Shown here: positions 45,501 through 47,189 of the stretch, piece by piece
Layout: each line of letters starts with the position of its first letter
How positions within the stretch are numbered: the stretch's first letter is position 1
Position numbers and translations under genes: made by a program
The notes under the pieces: generated by a model
Database searches by the model: none
The model's input: only the letters and a program-made list of their open reading frames with translations
Told to the model about the DNA's origin: nothing
Source: Parachlorella kessleri
Lineage: Eukaryota; Chlorophyta; Trebouxiophyceae; Chlorellales; Chlorellaceae
Length of the DNA: 47,189 nucleotides
Reading direction: 5' to 3'
NCBI GenBank assembly: GCA_001598975.1
Contig: BBXU01002205.1
Coordinates: forward strand, 1-47,189

Positions 45501-45809
45501 TGTAGCAGGACCAGCGGGAGCGGACAGAAATGTGCACAAGTGTGCACCCGAATGTTCAACAGACTGAGAGATGAAGATGTTACACCTGCAGATCACAAAC
45601 TAAGAGTACCGGGTATAACTTCCATAAGACGTCCGGGTCCAGAATAGCTAAGCAGACAAACACGCACACTTTTATAGGCAGCCAGGAGTTGTTAACAACG
45701 CTCTTGTTCACAACGCCCGCGCGAGGGAGACCTGGCGCCCAAACATGGGAACCTAGCGCCCAAACAGGGGTTATGACAATACCCTGCAAATACAGCGGGT
45801 AACGCTACA
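45501..45809 (-). repeat. LTR (5' LTR in element orientation)
   Basis: Direct 309-bp repeat of 43053-43361 with two substitutions. It carries the TGTAGC/GCTACA ends, and the promoter of the element is expected here. Confidence 0.95.
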
Positions 45810-45814
45810 GTAGC
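45810..45814 (+). repeat. Target-site duplication, right copy (GTAGC)
   Basis: Matches 43048-43052 exactly. A 5-bp duplication is typical for LTR retrotransposon integrases. Confidence 0.85.
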
Positions 45815-46077
45815 CGAACCCTCCCAGCGGTCAATGACAGAGTGCTGTGGCTCCCAGAGCCGCATGCTCCGCCACGATATGAGACGCTGACCAACGTAGT
45901 AAGGAAGCAAATCGTAGGAAACTTTTTACGGCTCCTTTCAGGATGGCAGCACGTGCTAAAACTGCCCCTTCTTCGGGCAGTGGCCACGGTGGCTGCCAGC
46001 GTGGAGGACCTCAGATCAAGGCAGGTCAAGGCAGGTTGCACCCGTACTACGGCTTTGTTACACCCAATTGACGGGCG
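45815..46077 (+). promoter_or_regulatory. 5' flank of RLK-F
   Basis: Only about 260 bp separate the retrotransposon from the RLK-F start codon, so the element may sit in or next to its promoter. No defined element was recognised. Confidence 0.4.
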
Positions 46078-47189
46078 ATGCGCTCGCCGGTAGCACGGCT
46101 GCTATATGCAGCCCTTTGTGCGCAGTTCTTGCTGCTTCCACTGGAGGCGGGTCCGCAAACCATGCCGCAAACGACCTTCGCAAACGATAGCAACGGTTTA
46201 AGGGAGACCCTTATGAACCACAACGTGGAGAGAATAAGCTTATCAAGTATTGCCAGCAACCCCCGGACTGTGCACATACCTGCCCCTACCCCCTTGCGTC
46301 CCAGGCTGTGACCTAGAGCCCAACCTTGAGCCTGGGGTGTGCTGTATTCAGGCGACATTTCCTTGCAACCTCAAGACTGGCAGGGCGCCGTGTTCATCGG
46401 TGCAGGGCGGCATGTGGTGATCACCGCAGCAGGCAAGTGGGGGGTCCTTTTTCACGTGTGACAGGCTGTCTGTAGCTTGCGACCCTTGACGCCGTAATTT
46501 CCAGGAAGCGGAAGAAGGGGGCAGACTCTGTGATTGCTGACCGGCTGTGGGACCTCAGTATGGGGATGTATTCAGCCATTTTCTCTCCTCAGGCAGGTTG
46601 TTGCTTGGCCGTCCTTTTTCTACCCAGCTGCCGGTACACGAACACACAGATGAAGTGGTAGCCCGGGACTGCTGCACTTGCCTGTCCGCCACACCTGATA
46701 CAGTGCCTGGGCCTGGCAGTCCACAGCGTCGCTGCCTCCTCACTTTGTCTACGAACAAAGGTTGCTGGTCCCTCCTTTTTACACAGGCGCACCCAACTTC
46801 ACCGCAACCACCACCGTTCCCTTTCCGCGCTCAGTGAGCCTTAACTTTAGTAGCCTGTGGCCCGTGATCACCGTAAGCGGTGGGGCCTCGCTGCAGTTTG
46901 AGAATCTGGTGCTGGTGGGGTTGAGGAACCCTGCTTCACCAGGCCTGGAAGGCATTAAGAGAGTCCGTGGGCTGCTAACCTGGCCCACCATCAACGCAGA
47001 TCCTGGAGCAGAGGTAGGGGGAGCGGAATGGAGGAAAGCCTTTCACATGCATGAGGTGGAATACCACGTGCATGAGGTCAAATACTTCAAATAGGGTGGC
47101 CAAGGTTGCCGGTTCAATCCTAGCCGGCCTGGGCGCAGAGCCGACCACCTTAGGTACCCCTCTGCCTTCCTTGGCTTGTGGTAGGGGGC
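46078..47189 (+). CDS. RLK-F: 5' part of a further receptor-like kinase gene (truncated by window end)
   Basis: Three exons are visible: 46078-46246, 46352-46432 and 46787-47013; the gene then runs into an intron (GTAGGG donor at 47014) to the window end. Phases agree. The protein begins with a signal peptide (MRSPVARLLYAALCAQFLLL), then NDSNGLRETLMNHNVERI, the counterpart of NDSHSLLEALRDPRIGSV in RLK-A. Exon 2 ends RHVVITAAG (HHVVITTEG in A and B). Exon 3 is exactly 227 nt as in A and B and encodes APNFT, LWPVITVSGGASLQFENL and WPTINADPGAE. The intron after exon 2 has a GC donor (GCAAGT), as in A and B. The membrane span and kinase lie beyond the window; they are inferred from the paralogs. 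The gene is inverted relative to A-D. Confidence 0.85.

Larger units (their letters stand above)
43053..45809 (-). mobile_element. Gag-only LTR retrotransposon (non-autonomous, Ty3/gypsy-like organisation)
   Basis: An element of 2757 bp bounded by two direct 309-bp LTRs (43053-43361 and 45501-45809). Each LTR starts TGTAGC and ends GCTACA. They differ at two positions only. The element is flanked by the 5-bp target duplication GTAGC. The coding strand is minus: next to the 5' LTR (45501-45809) is a primer-binding-like sequence beginning TGG, and next to the 3' LTR is the purine tract AGTGGGGGCA. The internal 2139 bp holds a damaged gag and no recognisable protease, reverse transcriptase, RNase H or integrase. 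This is the layout of TR-GAG/LARD-type elements that depend on an autonomous relative. It inserted between the RLK relic and RLK-F. Confidence 0.93.

Noticed and set aside
47094..47145. tRNA-like B-box (GGTTCAATCC) near the window end
   Set aside because: No A box at proper spacing and no cloverleaf can be drawn; the flanking CCGG palindrome explains the pairing. It could be a SINE edge but cannot be supported.

Overview
The window is nuclear DNA of a green alga, most likely a chlamydomonadalean (volvocine-type) chlorophyte. The reasons are intron-dense genes with short introns, a GC-rich CAG/CTG-laden composition, long Gln/Ala low-complexity stretches inside proteins, and a family of signal peptide + single-pass membrane + TKL-type kinase proteins of the kind found in these algae. 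The species cannot be named from the sequence. Exon borders below were placed by hand from GT/GC...AG sites, reading-phase agreement and comparison between paralogous copies.

Layout. (1) 493-2627 (+): 3' part of a cytosolic-type protein kinase with a Gln-rich, minisatellite-encoded tail. (2) 3685-about 7386 (-): a GT49 / LARGE-like glycosyltransferase with a poly-Gln C-terminus, convergent with the kinase. (3) 8062-13804 (+): a complete 14-exon C-terminal-motor kinesin (kinesin-14), divergent from the glycosyltransferase. (4) 14972-40182 (-): four complete head-to-tail receptor-like kinase genes, called here RLK-A (14972-20590), RLK-B (21965-28051), RLK-C (28510-34006) and RLK-D (34857-40182). 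(5) About 42250-42727 (-): a decayed relic of a D-like copy. (6) 43053-45809: a structurally complete, gag-only (non-autonomous) LTR retrotransposon with a 5-bp target duplication and almost identical LTRs. (7) 46078-end (+): the first three exons of another receptor gene, RLK-F, in inverted orientation and cut by the window edge.

The receptor cluster is the notable content. RLK-A, -B and -C share 13 exons, with eight internal exons of identical length in all three; RLK-D is a more divergent 12-exon relative. Each encodes a signal peptide, a small secreted ectodomain with a conserved 'LWPVITVGGGASLQ'-type module (probably beta-helical), one membrane span, a short juxtamembrane segment, and a kinase domain at the extreme C-terminus. 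The catalytic loop is HGD instead of HRD in all four (non-RD), the DFG motif is DLG in A-C, and a large variable low-complexity insert sits in the N-lobe. No ligand, partner or pathway can be read from the sequence. The copy number, the relic, the inverted copy and the young transposon point to an actively expanding receptor locus. Seven introns in the window use GC donors, and one RLK-A exon has lost its ancestral GT donor.
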